In this document: piece by piece, positions 63,964 to 64,000 of the stretch
How positions within the stretch are numbered: position 1 is the first letter of the stretch
How the letters are laid out: each line of letters opens with the position of its first letter
Assembly (NCBI GenBank): GCA_963742715.1
Contig: CAVUMR010000001.1
Location: 186,001-250,000 of the forward strand
From: CAVUMR01 sp963742715
GTDB taxonomy: Bacteria; Actinomycetota; Actinomycetes; Mycobacteriales; Micromonosporaceae
DNA: 64,000 nt
Direction: 5' to 3'
The notes under the pieces: generated by a model
What the model was told of the DNA's origin: nothing
The model's database searches: none
The model's input: only the letters and a program-made list of their open reading frames with translations
Translations under genes and position numbers: made by a program

Positions 63964-64000
63964 TCACGCACCCTCCCGGAGCCAGCGCGCCGCCCGCCGG
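63964..64000 (-). CDS. purK: C-terminal end of PurK (partial, runs off the window)
   Basis: The minus strand reads RRAARWLREGA then TGA at 63964-63966. This short basic/Trp-Leu ending resembles the C-terminus of N5-carboxyaminoimidazole ribonucleotide synthase, and purK is expected directly upstream of purE. Only 11 codons are visible, so the call leans on context. Confidence 0.45.
   Translation of the reverse strand, partial: RRAARWLREGA

Overview
The window is high-GC, GTG/ATG-starting actinobacterial chromosome. Gene order closely follows the Mycobacterium tuberculosis block around Rv3233c-Rv3276c (tgs3-like, Rv3235, secA1, hpf, comF, lpqB-mtrB-mtrA, sahH, manA, SIS protein, manB, DUF3499, metallopeptidase-like, whiB2, fbiA-fbiB, manC, fadE25, purE-purK). 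The protein style and codon habits (many GGTACC/CGTACC) suggest a Micromonosporaceae member such as Actinocatenispora; that placement is inference. I see no rRNA, tRNA, CRISPR array, insertion sequence or prophage.

Layout. 1-3030: ftsX (cut by the window edge), ftsE, prfB and a PadR regulator, all carrying small indels. 3208-12067: amino-acid catabolism (tryptophan 2,3-dioxygenase, P5C dehydrogenase), a PHP-domain lipoprotein, a membrane protein, DUF6912, a WS/DGAT-like protein with a degenerate active site, a small HTH protein and an Rv3235-like protein. 12237-15123: secA, frameshifted many times. 15429-20885: two double-domain GNAT acetyltransferases, a secreted lysozyme-like protein, a glutathionyl-hydroquinone-reductase-type protein and a Ca2+/H+ antiporter. 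20946-28309: a response regulator with a repeat linker, hpf, comF and the lpqB-mtrB-mtrA envelope-stress operon. 28414-34094: SDR plus TetR, then the efeUOB iron-uptake operon behind two DtxR/IdeR boxes. 34505-43456: ahcY, manA, CDF transporter, SIS-domain isomerase, Trm112, phosphomannomutase, DUF3499, a zincin-fold protein and whiB2. 43704-54550: the F420 block (fbiC, fbiA, fbiB) with manC, a glycosyltransferase, a TIGR03089 protein and a luciferase-like F420-type oxidoreductase. 54614-64000: a broken nucleotidyltransferase antitoxin, acetoacetyl-CoA synthetase, thioesterase, acyl-CoA dehydrogenase, UDP-glucose dehydrogenase, a secreted serine protease, a CoA-binding protein, a deoxyribosyltransferase-like protein, purE and the last codons of purK.

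How genes work together. manA, the SIS isomerase, manB and manC supply GDP-mannose, with a GT4 glycosyltransferase next to manC. FbiC makes FO, FbiA attaches the phospholactyl-type side chain and FbiB adds glutamates to give F420, which the LLM oxidoreductase probably uses. MtrAB-LpqB senses the envelope. EfeUOB imports iron under iron repression.

I found no convincing new multi-gene system. The most unusual property is the number of short tandem repeats at gene ends. Inside coding sequence their periods are 15, 18 or 45 bp. Between genes they are mostly not multiples of three (10, 13/14, 16, 17, 55/56 bp). Other points worth checking are a 16-bp perfect palindrome upstream of whiB2, two enzymes that have lost catalytic motifs, and clusters of single-base indels confined to ftsX-padR, secA and fbiC, which are most likely uncorrected sequencing errors.
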